DNA from: Nilaparvata lugens
Taxonomy: Eukaryota > Arthropoda > Insecta > Hemiptera > Delphacidae
DNA length: 64,000 bases
NCBI RefSeq assembly: GCF_014356525.2
Contig: NC_052511.1
Location: forward strand, 52,112,149-52,176,148
Direction: 5' to 3'
Shown: positions 43,014 to 52,990 of the stretch, one piece after another
How positions within the stretch are numbered: the first letter of the stretch is position 1
Layout of the letters: each line of letters starts with the position of its first letter
Notes under the pieces: generated by a model
What the model saw: only the letters and a program-made list of their open reading frames with translations
Told to the model about the DNA's origin: nothing
Database searches by the model: none
Program-made: the position numbers and the translations under genes

Positions 43014-43330
43014 CAGGTAACGCCCCTTGTAGACAGTTATTCGAGCGGGGCTCATCTATCAGGTTCTCCTTCCAGACTCAGGTAGGATAGATAACAGGTA
43101 ACGCCCCTACGTGGAACAGTTCTCCTTCCAGACACAGGTAGAATAGATAACAGGTTCCCCTGCGTGGAACAGAAATGTGGAAGAGATTCAACAGGTTCCC
43201 CTTCCAAACTCAGGTAACAGAGATAACAGGTAACGCCCCTTCGTGGAACTGTTCTTTGATAACGGCGCGCAGGTGGGCTGGGATAGTCCCACCCCTCAGA
43301 TAACAGGTAGCGGTTCCCCATCACTGGAAC
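43014..43330. repeat. CAGGTA-bearing minisatellite (~60-bp units)
   Basis: Degenerate tandem units built of GATAACAGGTAACGCCCCT, ACGTGGAACAGTTCTCC and TTCCAGACTCAGGTAG. Contains three CAGGTAG (43079, 43135, 43304) and four CAGGTAA (43014, 43095, 43211, 43227), all on the + strand. Open frames here are repeat readings. Confidence 0.8.
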
Positions 43331-43700
43331 AATTCCCCTTCACCAACTTCTCCCGTTCCCCTTCACCTGTATCACACCTCCTTTTCAGTTCACCTCTTCT
43401 CCCTGTAATCGCTTTTCGTCCCACCATAATCTTTTTTCTTCCTTGTCTACCTGTTCAGTTTTTCTCTTTCTACAAGAACACCTCTCAATCTGTTTCACCT
43501 TCTCTGTCTACCTGCTTCACCCCTGCTACCTGTTGCACGGAATACCTGTTCCCCTCTACCTGTCCTCTCAATCATCTATTTCCACCTATCCGGTGAGGAG
43601 CCAACCCTGTGTCCCAGCCAGCGCATGCGCGGTAGTCATCTCACGGTTGAGTGCTTCTAGAAAGGTAGGGAAGCACTGGATTGAGACACCTGTTGTGGAT
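43331..43700. promoter_or_regulatory. C/T-rich island with ACCTG words and CGCATGCG
   Basis: Carries TACCTG or CACCTG at least seven times between 43360 and 43565, and GCGCATGCGC at 43621-43630. A 117-codon frame (43243-43596) is Pro/Ser/Phe-rich and unconvincing. Composition and motif content parallel the island at 25590-26040. Confidence 0.3.
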
Positions 43701-43965
43701 ATTTCGATAGGGTAACACAAGGTCCGAGTTTTTATGGTAAAGTACTATGGAATCGAACTCCTGCTGCTTTTAATTGTCAAATTTAGATACGATAATGTCC
43801 TCAAATACGTAGCTACTGTGAATATAATTTTAAAGCTACATGAACGAATCGTAGAACACATTGTGTGAATGAAAGATTATCTTAATATATAATTCTATCT
43901 TATATAATTATAATTAATATCTTAAATAATATAATTCAAATTATCTAAAATAATATCTTCCTTAT
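43701..43965. other. Spacer, no gene seen
   Basis: AT-rich, with TATCTTA-type near-repeats at 43880-43965. Confidence 0.45.
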
Positions 43966-44063
43966 CTAAATTTGGGAGAGGAATAGCACAAGGTTACCTT
44001 ATTTTTTCTCTCCCTATTATTTTAATGATGTAATGATTGTATGAATCAATAAAATAAATAAAA
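43966..44063 (+). mobile_element. SR2 copy 5
   Basis: TTATCTAAATTTGGGAGAGG, AATAGCACAAGGTTACCTTA and a 3' end AATCAATAAAATAAATAAAA. One of the clearest SR2 copies. Confidence 0.8.
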
Positions 44064-44075
44064 AATTTCATATGG

Positions 44076-44270
44076 TGAGGTCCACATTATAATGGCAGTA
44101 TTTGATTAAGATTGGTGTTGTGGTCTAACATTTGATAAAGCTGATAGCGCCATCCTTTTTTATCTCTGAAACGTTCCCATATAGTTTTTTAACAATGTAG
44201 AAATATGATTAATTGACATATTATTTGATTTGAATTACAAAAGAGAAAAAAATCTTCTTATAATGGCAGA
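44076..44270. mobile_element. M2 copy 4, degraded right end
   Basis: Left end GGTGAGGTCCACATTATAAT then GGCAGTATTTGATTAA. The right end survives as CTTATAATGGCAGAATAT only. Interior aligns with copy 1 (CTATCCTTTT/CCATCCTTTT, TAGAAATATGATTAATTGA). Confidence 0.65.
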
Positions 44271-44432
44271 ATATATTTTCTTGGCGAACACAATATAATT
44301 GATTATTTTCAACAAAAATTAACAGTTAATAACTTATATTACGTTAGATAAGCCGGTATCAGCTGTGAGCTATCCTTCATACAAGGCAGTGGCAAGGCAG
44401 TGTCTCTCTCTCTCTCTATCTCTCTCTTTCTC
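44271..44432. repeat. Spacer ending in a (CT)n run
   Basis: AT-rich to 44390, then (CT)n at 44402-44432 directly 5' of SR1 copy 6. Confidence 0.75.
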
Positions 44433-44715
44433 TTGGTAGAGAGCTAGTGGGAAGGATATTTTGAATATTCTTCCCAAAGAATGGACATTGATATGTCCAA
44501 CGCTCCGCCAATTTATGTAGATGCATAACAATATTATCTATAGCTATTACCAATTGCTTTTTTCATAGTATATCATATGCAGTTCAATAATTATTTTCTT
44601 AGTCTGTATTATGTAAATTCATCTATTATTTTGCTGTATTGTAAGCTATTGTATATGAGTGTATAAGCCAGTATATATTGTAATCTACATGAATAAAGTA
44701 CTCAATCAATCAATC
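44433..44715 (+). mobile_element. SR1 copy 6, full length
   Basis: TTGGTAGAGAGCTAGTGGGA to AATAAAGTACTCAATCAATC. The (CT)n run ends exactly where the element begins. Confidence 0.9.
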
Positions 44716-45590
44716 TCTCAACTGCCATTTTAACAGACCACACAAATTTTAACAGACATTATAGTACCACATGATCATACTTTTAAAAGCATTGTCTGTC
44801 TATCCAGACAATACAGGACAACTTGTATTGTTCTATTTTGTGTAGAAAAGTATATATGATTGGAACAAGAATTGAGAATATCGATTTATATCAAGGAGTA
44901 TCCCTTACAGAATATCCCAGGAATATCTCTTAAAGACAATTTCTTGGTGACTCATAACAGAAAATAGCGAAAAAGATTGATTATTTTATATGCTTAAGCC
45001 TACTCGATTACCTCTCACACAAAAGTAATGAATTTAACTTTTATATAAGAAACTTTCAAATTTAATATTTCAGAAACATCACGTAAGATTCATTTCAGTG
45101 GAATTTTACTGAGAGTTGTATCTTTCAGACAAACATCAATATAAAAAATTGTTCTCTAATACAACAAACTGGTGTTCAGTTGACAAATGGAGGGGGGTGC
45201 AACAGATTGACCTCAATTGTAATTCGGACCGAGCCCAGGATCGCCCCTAAACTGAGATCGGGGGCCCTTAAGGGCTAAAAGGGCCTTACCTTAAGATAGA
45301 TAAATAGGCGTTCAAGAAAAACAGGCGACACTGCAGGCTTTTCAAGGGTTAAAAGGGCCCTCAGTGAGGTGAGAGTGAACGATGAGGAGTCTTTTCTCTG
45401 AGGTTGAGAGAGATAGAGTGAATATGAAAGAGAGAGAGTAGGGAAGAGAGAGTAAAGAGAGAGTCGAGTGAGACAAACGACCTCGGACTCATTTTGTCGG
45501 TGAGTTATTGCTCTCTTCAACCGGGTTCAAGCCGGAAAGTCCTCGTGGTAGATTATGAGTACACCAAAACTGATGAAGATGGAATAGAAG
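44716..45590. other. Spacer, GC-richer near 45200-45400
   Basis: AT-rich to 45180. Then GGGGGCCCTTAAGGGCTAAA with a later GGGTTAAAAGGGCCCTC forms small palindromes. GA-rich at 45400-45470. An 81-codon minus-strand frame is not recognised. Confidence 0.4.
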
Positions 45591-45950
45591 TAGGAGGAAG
45601 AAGATGATAAAGAATGAGGACCGAGAAAAAGAATGAGAAGGGGAAGAAATAAAGGAAGATGGTTTAAAAAAAGAAGAAGGAAAGAAAGGAAGGGCTAAGA
45701 GGGAAGTAGGAGAGAGGATTTGGAGAAGAACTGGGAGAGAGGGAAAATTATAGTAAAACAGGAATAGTAGAGAATAGAGAGAAAATATGACTTGAAAAGA
45801 ATGAGAGGAGATGAGTGAAGAATTAATTGAAAAAGAGAATAGGACACTGGTATAAGAAGGATAAGAAAAACTGGAAGAAGAATAATAGGAGAAGAGGAGG
45901 AAGAAGAAGAATAAGAAGGAAAGAAAGAGGAGAGAAGCAGTAGAAGAGTT
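45591..45950. repeat. GA-rich polypurine tract
   Basis: Imperfect GAAGA/GGAGA with interspersed T and C. Purines on the + strand. Confidence 0.8.
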
Positions 45951-46007
45951 GATACTTGATCAATTGCTATCAATGAGTGAAATCCTATGTTGTGAATACA
46001 CATTGTA

Positions 46008-46757
46008 GTATTATTTTTTCATAGTCATTCAATCTCAGCTGTTTTCCATGCATGAAATCAAGGTGGTAAACAGTCTTTTGCAGAACAAATAAACTTATGA
46101 TTCTTATTACAGCATACTCTACTGTGATGAATCCATATGTTTTCTCTAGTCAAGCATTATTTCCCAGTTCCGAAATAGGAACAGCAAAACTGCTACAAAA
46201 AACCACCTTCAGCGACCCAAGTGGAAGTTTAGTCAACTTCCGCCAAATTCCAATTCGGAATTTGTAAACTAGATTATGTTCATAGAGTGCATCTCAGACC
46301 AGTTATAGATTAGACACGGCCCATTGTATATTCATACTGAAAGTCGATGAAGCCAACATCTAACTACCAAATCCGCCCACCTTGACGTCACAAAAGTTTG
46401 TTGTGTAGGTGTTTGTGGTGATTAACTTACATTTTTGTTATTCAATGCATTGTTGTTAGCTTGGTTGTGACGTCAAGGTGGGCGGATTTGGCAGTTAGAT
46501 GTTGGCTTCAGAGGCTAGGCTTCCCAGCGTGTCTATTCTATAAATGGTCTAAGGGATGCATGTAGTAACTTCAGCACAGGCCGGTATTGTTTTCCATTTC
46601 TCAATTATTTTTCTTCAGATTATTATGACAAAAAGTGTATGTTACTTGGACGTGAATGTCTTTTGCAGTGCTCGAATGAAATTCTAGTCTCGGCTAACGC
46701 CACGACTAGAATTTTCGACTGCAAAAGGCCCCTTCCCGTCCATGTGACTTAAGATAC
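46008..46757 (-). repeat. LR1 copy 2 (~715-bp interspersed repeat)
   Basis: Reverse-oriented match to 1627-2343. CAGCTGTTTTCCATGCATGA lies near 46037 and GACGGGAAGGGGCCTTTTGC is read in reverse near 46720. It carries a hairpin element at 46293-46556 that copy 1 lacks, and lacks the GC-rich insert of copy 1. Confidence 0.75.
46293..46556. mobile_element. Hairpin MITE inside LR1, TGCAT duplication
   Basis: Outer arms CTCAGACCAGTTATAGATTA and its reverse partner ATTCTATAAATGGTCTAAGG. Inner arms GCCAACATCTAACTACCAAA with CCGCCCACCTTGACGTCAC, repeated in reverse at 46461-46506. TGCAT flanks both sides (46288-46292, 46557-46561); LR1 copy 1 has it once (near 2053). The stem includes TGACGTCA, a full CRE palindrome, on each arm. 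Confidence 0.85.
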
Positions 46758-47040
46758 TAAAATAAACGATCTCTTGTTTTACTCTTCTAAATATTGAATT
46801 GTATTCACCTTATATAACCTTGTATTACCTGAATATAACTGTCTATCAAAGTTCACCTCCACAGAGAAAGTTTGAAACTGAAATTATGAAATAATTTTTG
46901 AAATTTCGAAATTTTGAAGACCCTGAGTTGATACAAATCAACGGTAGAACGTTTCCAATTGGGTTTAGTGCCTGCTAGGAACCCCTCAATTATATTTTGC
47001 GCTTAGAACCTTTCAAGACGTTCCGAATCAACATTGGTTT
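46758..47040. other. Spacer, no gene seen
   Basis: AT-rich; the long minus-strand frame (46990-47595) extends from the GA array into it and is not a gene. Confidence 0.45.
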
Positions 47041-47634
47041 TGTTCGAGTAGGAATCATGAAGGGTGGAAAAGAGAAAGAGAGAAAGATGTGAAAGAGTGA
47101 AAGAGGAAAGTTAGGATGAACTGAGGGATTGTAAGAGGGAAAGAGGGTGACTTGAAGACAGAAAGAGAGTGAGAGAGAGTGGAGGAGAGACAGTGGGTAA
47201 TGCAGAGGAGAGAGTTTAAGAGAGATTGAGGAAGAGAAAGAGAGAGTGAGAGTGGAGAAGACAGTGAGTAATGCAGAGTAGAGAGTAGAAGAGAGAGAGA
47301 GAGAGTGAAGGAGAGACAATGTGTAATGCAGAGGAGAGAGTTGGAGAGAGATTGAGGATAGAAAGAGAGAGAGTGGAGGAGAGACAGTGCGTAATGCAGA
47401 GGAGAGAGTTGAAGACAGAGAAAGGCAGAGACAACAAGAGAGAGTGAGTGAAGGAGAGACAGTGAGTAATGCAGAGGAGAAAGTTGAAGAGAGATTGAGG
47501 AAGAGAAAGAGAGAGTGAGTGTGGAGGAGGGACAGTGAGTAACGCAGAGGAGAGAGTAAAAGAGAGAGAGAGGGGAGAGAGTGAAGGAGTGACAATGAGG
47601 AATGCAGAGGAGAGAGTTGAAGAGAGAGAGAGAT
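47041..47634. repeat. GA minisatellite, 55-75 bp units
   Basis: The word ATGCAGAGGAGAGAG recurs at 47201, 47272, 47327, 47395, 47470, 47543 and 47603, each unit adding ACAGTG(A/G)GTAATGC and GAAGAGAGATTGAGG. An eighth unit lies beyond SR1 (47929). Confidence 0.85.
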
Positions 47635-47886
47635 TTGATTGAGTACTTTATTTATGTGGATTACAATATATACTGGCTTATATACTTATATACAATAGCT
47701 TACAATACAGCAAAATTATGGATGAATTTACAAAATATGAATTAAGAAAATAATTATTGAGCTGTATATGATATGAAAAAAATGAATTTGTAATAACTAT
47801 AGATAAATTGGCGGAGCTTTGGACATATCAATGTTCATTCTTTGGAAAGATTAATCGAAGTATCCTTCCAACTAACTCTCTACCAA
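47635..47886 (-). mobile_element. SR1 copy 7, full length
   Basis: Minus strand: TTGGTAGAGAGTTAGTTGGA to AATAAAGTACTCAATCAAAT. Inserted between units seven and eight of the GA minisatellite, so its own strand is again the pyrimidine strand. Confidence 0.9.
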
Positions 47887-48125
47887 AAGAGAAAGAGAGA
47901 AAGAGAGTGAATGAGAGACAGTGAGTAATGCAGAGAGAGAGTTGAAAAGAAATAGAGGAAGAGAAAGTGAGAGAGAGAGTGAGTGCGTGTGAAAGAATAG
48001 ATTTGAGATCTCCATTCATTCATAGAGTGAGAGATATATATTGGGAGAGAGATTGCTCAAAAATATTCTATTCATTCAGGAAAGTAGGAGAGAGAGAGTG
48101 AGGGACAGAGAGAGAAAGAGATAAA
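47887..48125. repeat. GA minisatellite, remaining part
   Basis: GAGACAGTGAGTAATGCAGA at 47915 continues the array after SR1; GA-rich DNA then thins out by 48125. Confidence 0.8.
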
Positions 48126-48350
48126 TGAAAAGTGGAGAAGAAGGTTAGGTTATCTAAACTGGCGAAGTTTAGCATCTTTTAATTGAATGATAATAAAAGA
48201 GAAACAAACCGGAGTTTACCTTTGTTAGCGAATAAGACGGCAGCGCCAGGCAGACGATAATCAAAAGAGGATTCTGATGAAATTAGAAGGGGATTTTGAT
48301 AAGGGAGGCTGGGGCTGAATTATTGGGGTATGAAATTATTCGAGTATGGA
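48126..48350. other. Spacer, no gene seen
   Basis: Ordinary DNA between two purine-rich arrays. Confidence 0.45.
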
Positions 48351-48990
48351 GGTTATTGGAAACGGTAAAGAGAAGAAGAAGGAAAAGGAAGAGGGAAGAG
48401 AAGGAGGATAAGAGAAAAAATATAGAATGAGGAGCTAAATGGAGTGGAAGAAATAGAAGATGGAGATGTAGTGAAAGAAAAAGTTATTGGAAACGGTAAA
48501 GAGAGGAAGAAGGAAATGGAAGAGGGAAGAGGACGAGAAGAGAAAAAAGATAGAATGAGGAGCCAAATGGGTTGGAAGAAATAGAAGGTGAAAAAGTAGT
48601 GAAAGAAATAGAGCTGAATGGATCAAAGGGAATAGGTTGCAAAGAAGAGATAAAGAGAAGGATAAGAAGCTGAATGAAGAAGAGGGAATGAAGTTGCGAA
48701 GAAGAGGAAAATGGAAGAATTAACAACCGAATGGAGTAGAGGAAATAGGAGGAGGAGAAGAGGAAAATGGTAGAATGAGCAGTTGAATGGAGTGAAGGGA
48801 ATAGAAGTTGAAAGAGGAAGGGAGAAAATATGGGGTTAAAAGGAAAGAGGATAGAATGAGCAGCTGAATAAGAGTAAGAAAGTAGAAGGCAAGGAAGAGT
48901 GAGAGGAAAGGGTGAGCAGAAGAAGATATTGTGGAAGTGAAGGAGAAATTTAGAGGTTGAACAGTAGAGTAGGAGGAAAATAACAAGGAA
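48351..48990. repeat. Purine-rich tandem array, ~131-bp unit
   Basis: GTTATTGGAAACGGTAAAGA at 48352 and 48483 marks a clear two-copy unit of 131 bases. The word ATAGAATGAG(G/C)AGC recurs at 48423, 48553, 48771 and 48848 in shorter, decayed units. Open frames of up to 413 codons on the minus strand are repeat readings. Confidence 0.8.
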
Positions 48991-49590
48991 AAGGAGAAGA
49001 AGTGAAGTAATAAGGAAGGAGAGAAGGAGCAGAAAAAGAAGGAGAAGGTGAAAGAGAAGGTGGAGGAGAAGGTGAAGGAGAAGGTGAAGGAGAAGGTGAA
49101 GGAGAAGGAGAAGGAGAAGAAGAAGGAGAAGAGAAGAAGAAGAAGAAGAAGAAGAAGAAGAAGAAGAAGACGACGACGACGAAGATGAAGAAGAAGAAGA
49201 AGAAGACGACGACGACGACGAAGAAGATGAAGAAGAAGAAGAAGAAGTAGAAGAAGAAGAAAAATAGGAAGATGAAGAAGAAGAAGACGACGAAGAAGAT
49301 GAAGAAAAGAAGAAGAAGTAGAAGAAGAAGAAGAAAAATAGGAAGATGAAGAAGAAAAATAGGAAGATGAAGAAGAAGAAGAAGAAGAAGAAGAAGAAGA
49401 AGAAGAAGAAGAGGAAGATGGTGGATTGAGAGAGAAAAAAAACAATGCGAAGATGAAGAAGAATAAGGAAAGACGAGAGGAAGCAGTGATTAATTTTGAT
49501 TGAGGATATATGTACTGTCGTAGCAGGATTGGAGTTGGAGTGAGAGCGAATGGCGGTTGGTGGAGAAGGGTGAAAGAGTGAGAGAGAGAA
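48991..49590. repeat. (GAA)n/(GAC)n polypurine tract
   Basis: A 12-base GTGAAGGAGAAG repeat (49050-49110), then (GAA)n with inserted (GAC)n (49168-49185, 49205-49222) to about 49415, then GA-rich DNA to 49590. Confidence 0.9.
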
Positions 49591-49736
49591 AGATAAACGT
49601 GAGAGGGACCTGCCAATCAGATTAAAGAGGCCGCTCGGCGTCGAATTAAATAAGACGATCAAAATAAAAGGGAATAAGACACAGCCGACCAGATAAGGAA
49701 GTGCTTGTTCTAAGGGGGTAAACAAACGATAGGGCT
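49591..49736. other. Junction between purine and pyrimidine blocks
   Basis: About 145 bases of mixed DNA where the purine-rich strand switches from + to -. The bordering GAA and TTC tracts are reverse complements of each other. Confidence 0.6.
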
Positions 49737-50400
49737 GCTTCTTCTATCCCTTATTTTTGTCTACATCCTCTTCTTCTACTTCTCCTTCTCCTTCTTCTTC
49801 TACCTCTTCTTCTTGTTCTTCTACTCCTTCTATATCTTCAAATTCTCCTTCTAGTCTTCACTTTTTATTTCTAAGAATCTTTCTCCTTTCTTAACCTCCA
49901 TTTGCTTCTTCATCTGTTCATCACACTACTTTTCATTTTTCCCTTTCCCTCGTCAACTTTTTCCCCTTTTTTATTCAATTTATTCCCATATCTCCCTTAT
50001 TTTTCATCTGTACTCTACTTGTTCCTCTTTCCAGTCATCTCTTTATCTCCATAAAATTCTCTTCTTTTCTCATATTCTCCTATCTTCATCATTCTCACCT
50101 TCATTTTAATGTCAATCTTCCTCCTTTTCTTCTGCATTAGTATTTGTATCCTTCTTAACACCTCCATCTCCTCTCTCATTTTTGCTCACTCATCCTTTAT
50201 CCCTCTTCTCCTCGGTATATCTCTCTCTGTATCTTTCACTTTCTCTCTCTTTCTCTCTCTCTCTATATATATTTCACTCACTCCATCTCTCTTACCTTCT
50301 CTCGTCTTTCCTCACTCACCCTTTATCCCCCTTCTCCTCCCTATATCTCTCTTTGTATCTTCCACTTTCTCTCTCTCGCCTCTCACCTCTCTCATCCTGC
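49737..50400. repeat. Polypyrimidine tract with a 126-bp tandem pair
   Basis: TTC/CTT triplets to 49850, then CT-rich. CACTCA(T/C)CCTTTATCCC occurs near 50187 and 50313, with TATATCTCTCT(C/T)TGTATCTT after each. Confidence 0.85.
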
Positions 50401-50734
50401 TTTGAGAACCTACATTGTCTTATAGGCCTGTACAGTTGGAAAAGATATGAGCGTCCAAATTAAATTGGTAGGAGCTGTACTTCCTTGTGGGTTGCTAGCT
50501 ATGCTTCTGGGTTGCAGTGCTTCAGTGCTTGTTTCATCCTATTATCCCAGTTAGCGATGCTCGTGTCTCAATCTAGACTCTCGACCTGTGTGATCTCTTG
50601 CCAAGGGTTTGCTTACTGTTTCACAAGACATCCAAATAATGAACAAAAACAAGATGTTCGAAGTAAACATGCGAGGTACACAGAGTTATATGTACAGGAA
50701 CACGAAAAAGGGAAGTGCCTTTAGTGAGCTCCAT
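50401..50734. other. Spacer, no gene called
   Basis: A 79-codon + strand frame (50485-50724) has balanced composition and several Cys, but no recognised domain and no intron signals that I trust. Confidence 0.35.
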
Positions 50735-51152
50735 GTCATATCATTGACCGAGCGAAGTGAGGTCTGAGATTCAAGTCGACGGTTTGGCATTTCTCTTAAT
50801 GTTTGAATGTTTATATGTTTATATGTTGCGGATTTACAGCGAAACGCGGTAATAGATTTTCATGAAATTTGACAGGTATGTCCCTTTTTAATTGCGCGTC
50901 GATATATATACAAGGTTTTTGGAAATTTTGCATTTCAAGGATAATATGAAAGGGGAAAGGGGCCTCCTTCATACGCCAATATTAGAGTAAAAATCAGACT
51001 ATAGAATTATTCATCATAAATCAGCTGACAAGTGATTACACAGATGTGTGGAGAAGCCAGTCTATTGCTGTATTTCCATAAGGTCTATAGTTTCAATCAG
51101 GTACTTGTGGATGAAAATACTGCGTGAGGTCTACTGTTCACAGAACTACTTG
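50735..51152 (-). repeat. Family J copy, inverted full form
   Basis: Minus-strand match to 24278-24655: GGTCTACTGTTCACAGAAC at the 51.1 kb end, CTTCATACGCCAATATTAGA, GGATTTACAGCGAAACGCGG and TGTTTATATGTTTATATGTT on the + strand. GACCGAGCGAAGTGAGGTCT at 50738 probably belongs to it. Confidence 0.8.
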
Positions 51153-51310
51153 TAAAAAATCTGGTGTGGCGCACTCACACGGCACTTCCCTTGCCGTTAT
51201 GAAAATTGATCACCTGACGCTAGTGTTCACGCGCTTCTCAAGTCTACTATTCAAAGATCTGAGCCAGCTGTACTTTCCTTACTACGGTAATAGGTCAAGG
51301 AAAGTAACAA
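51153..51310 (-). mobile_element. Internally deleted copy of the ~780-bp element
   Basis: Minus strand joins the 5' end (TTTCCTTGACCTATTACCGT) directly to the 3' 120 bases (CAGCTGGCTCAGATCTTTGA to GCGCCACACCAGATTTTTT). About 600 internal bases are missing relative to 19638-20420. It abuts family J. Confidence 0.75.
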
Positions 51311-51824
51311 ATCATAATAACTTCCATGTCCCCATATTAAGTTAGTCTTAAATCTCACTCCCTCGATTCAAATCGTACGATTCCAGTCGAAGATATTCCA
51401 GTCTCTCGACCTGAGGACTTTCTTGCTCATTGTCACTACTTCAGTTCCAAGCTACTCCATTTCTAGCCTCACATTATTGAAAATATGAGATCCAATTCAT
51501 CACTTTTGCGCATGTAACAAATACTATAATGAATATTATAATTGTCTTATCTAAAATGATAAAACATCACTTTCATAAAACATAACCTCACTTTCATTAA
51601 AAATGCACGTTACTATGCAACTCAAGTCGAGGCTCGACCAACATGTGGAGTCGACGCTCGGCTCAGTCTCACAGTCGTGAGGTCGCGCAGATAGTCCAGT
51701 CAATATAGTCATAAAAAAGGGGTATGCTTGCAATTTATATTGTAGTTCTGATTTTTTAATATATTATTTGGGTACATAAGAGAAGTCCTGAACCAATTTC
51801 TTTGTGCTAGATACAGGGTGGCCA
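51311..51824. other. Spacer, no gene seen
   Basis: Contains CTCGACCTGAGG (51407) and AGTCGAGGCTCGACC (51628), words like the arms of the palindrome at 27403, possibly diverged relatives. A 60-codon minus-strand frame is not recognised. Confidence 0.4.
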
Positions 51825-52590
51825 AAAAACCTCGTATTTTAGGCTCATTTTTCAGTTTTCAGCTATTTCTGCCAAAAGTCGTGATCGGACAGAAAAATCT
51901 GCTCTCGCCTCTTTCCTAGAATATGAAATTTTGAATAAAATGAGATCATTTGGAACTCTCTATCTCCAATGAGTACTGAGTTATGATTTTTCAAAAATGA
52001 GTGAAATTTGAAGAAAAAATCAATTTTTGATGAATTTTAGTTTTTGATCAACAATATCTTCGGATTGTTACCATTTAGATGTATAATCCAAAATCCTTCT
52101 GGGCGTATTTTCGTGCTCTACAATCTGAGATCAGGTAGAGCGCTCTATCTCATACAGATTTCAAGGTACACCTGACAACAATGCTCCTTGTATTGTGAAA
52201 AACACCTAATTTTCAGCTTCAACCATCATCACCAACTACATAGTCTTCACATTGATATTCCGCACAATGACATAAGTTCATAAGATTATGTTCTATGAAA
52301 ATCACCCGTTAGATGCACTTCATTTCAGTATTTCCTAGTGGAGAGGCGCGCTTAAGGACACCTCAAGTCTCAAAATTTCAAACACTTATTGCTTTTGACA
52401 CAATGCTCAGATTTCATCGTCCTACACTTCATTCTTCTTGGCTCGTCAAGGCGGTCCAAAATCATGCATCATAAGTCAAATTCGGTCGAAAAGTGGAAAA
52501 TTTATTGTTGAGTGTACTAAAGCCCATGTTCCAATACACAAAAAATGGCTAATTTCTATATTCCCTATATAGTCGCGTACGAGTGAGTTA
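51825..52590. other. Possible unclassified repeat with ACAGGGTGGCC start
   Basis: TACAGGGTGGCCAAAAAACC at 51825 resembles the start of many insect repeats and the word at 37632. Beyond it is frame-less DNA with alternating AT-rich and balanced stretches. No second copy of the body in the window, so this is tentative. Confidence 0.25.
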
Positions 52591-52990
52591 AGGCTTAAAA
52601 AGCTTTATATTATTATAAATTTTGTATTAATTCCAATTGCTATTATTTAATTTGATACGATTAAATTGACAATTGAGTTCAAATCTTGATTATTGAGTTG
52701 CCAAATTTCAACGTTTTTCCCATACTTTTTCTTCAAATAAAATCTAAGAATTATCCAATACTCTCATGCATCCAAACCACAGTGATTCTATCTCTCTCAC
52801 CACATTCCGCTAACTTCCTGATTCCCTCATCCTCCCCACACTTTTCCTGTCTTAATCATCACTGCTTCGCCTTTTTCCAGCCGCACTTTTCTCCCCAAGA
52901 TTTACTGTGTACATTGTCACTTGATTTTTCTTTGTTTGCATTTCCCCTCTCCCTTCCGCCCACCAGTCGACGCTGTCTGTCAACCAAACT
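52591..52990. other. T/C-leaning spacer, no gene seen
   Basis: AT-rich to 52720, then C/T-leaning toward the large pyrimidine block. The 134-codon frame (52686-53090) is Ser/Phe-rich. Confidence 0.4.

Noticed and set aside
43243..43596. 117-codon frame near the CAGGTA minisatellite
   Set aside because: Starts within the minisatellite; Pro/Ser/Phe-rich, overlapped by another frame, no domain.
45518..45536. CCGGGTTCAAGCCGG, like a tRNA T-arm
   Set aside because: Stem pairing fails with a seven-base loop, and no acceptor, D or anticodon arms fit around it.
48484..49725. 413-codon Ser/Leu/Phe frame on the minus strand
   Set aside because: Continuous reading of purine arrays and (GAA)n/(GAC)n; a second long frame overlaps in another register.
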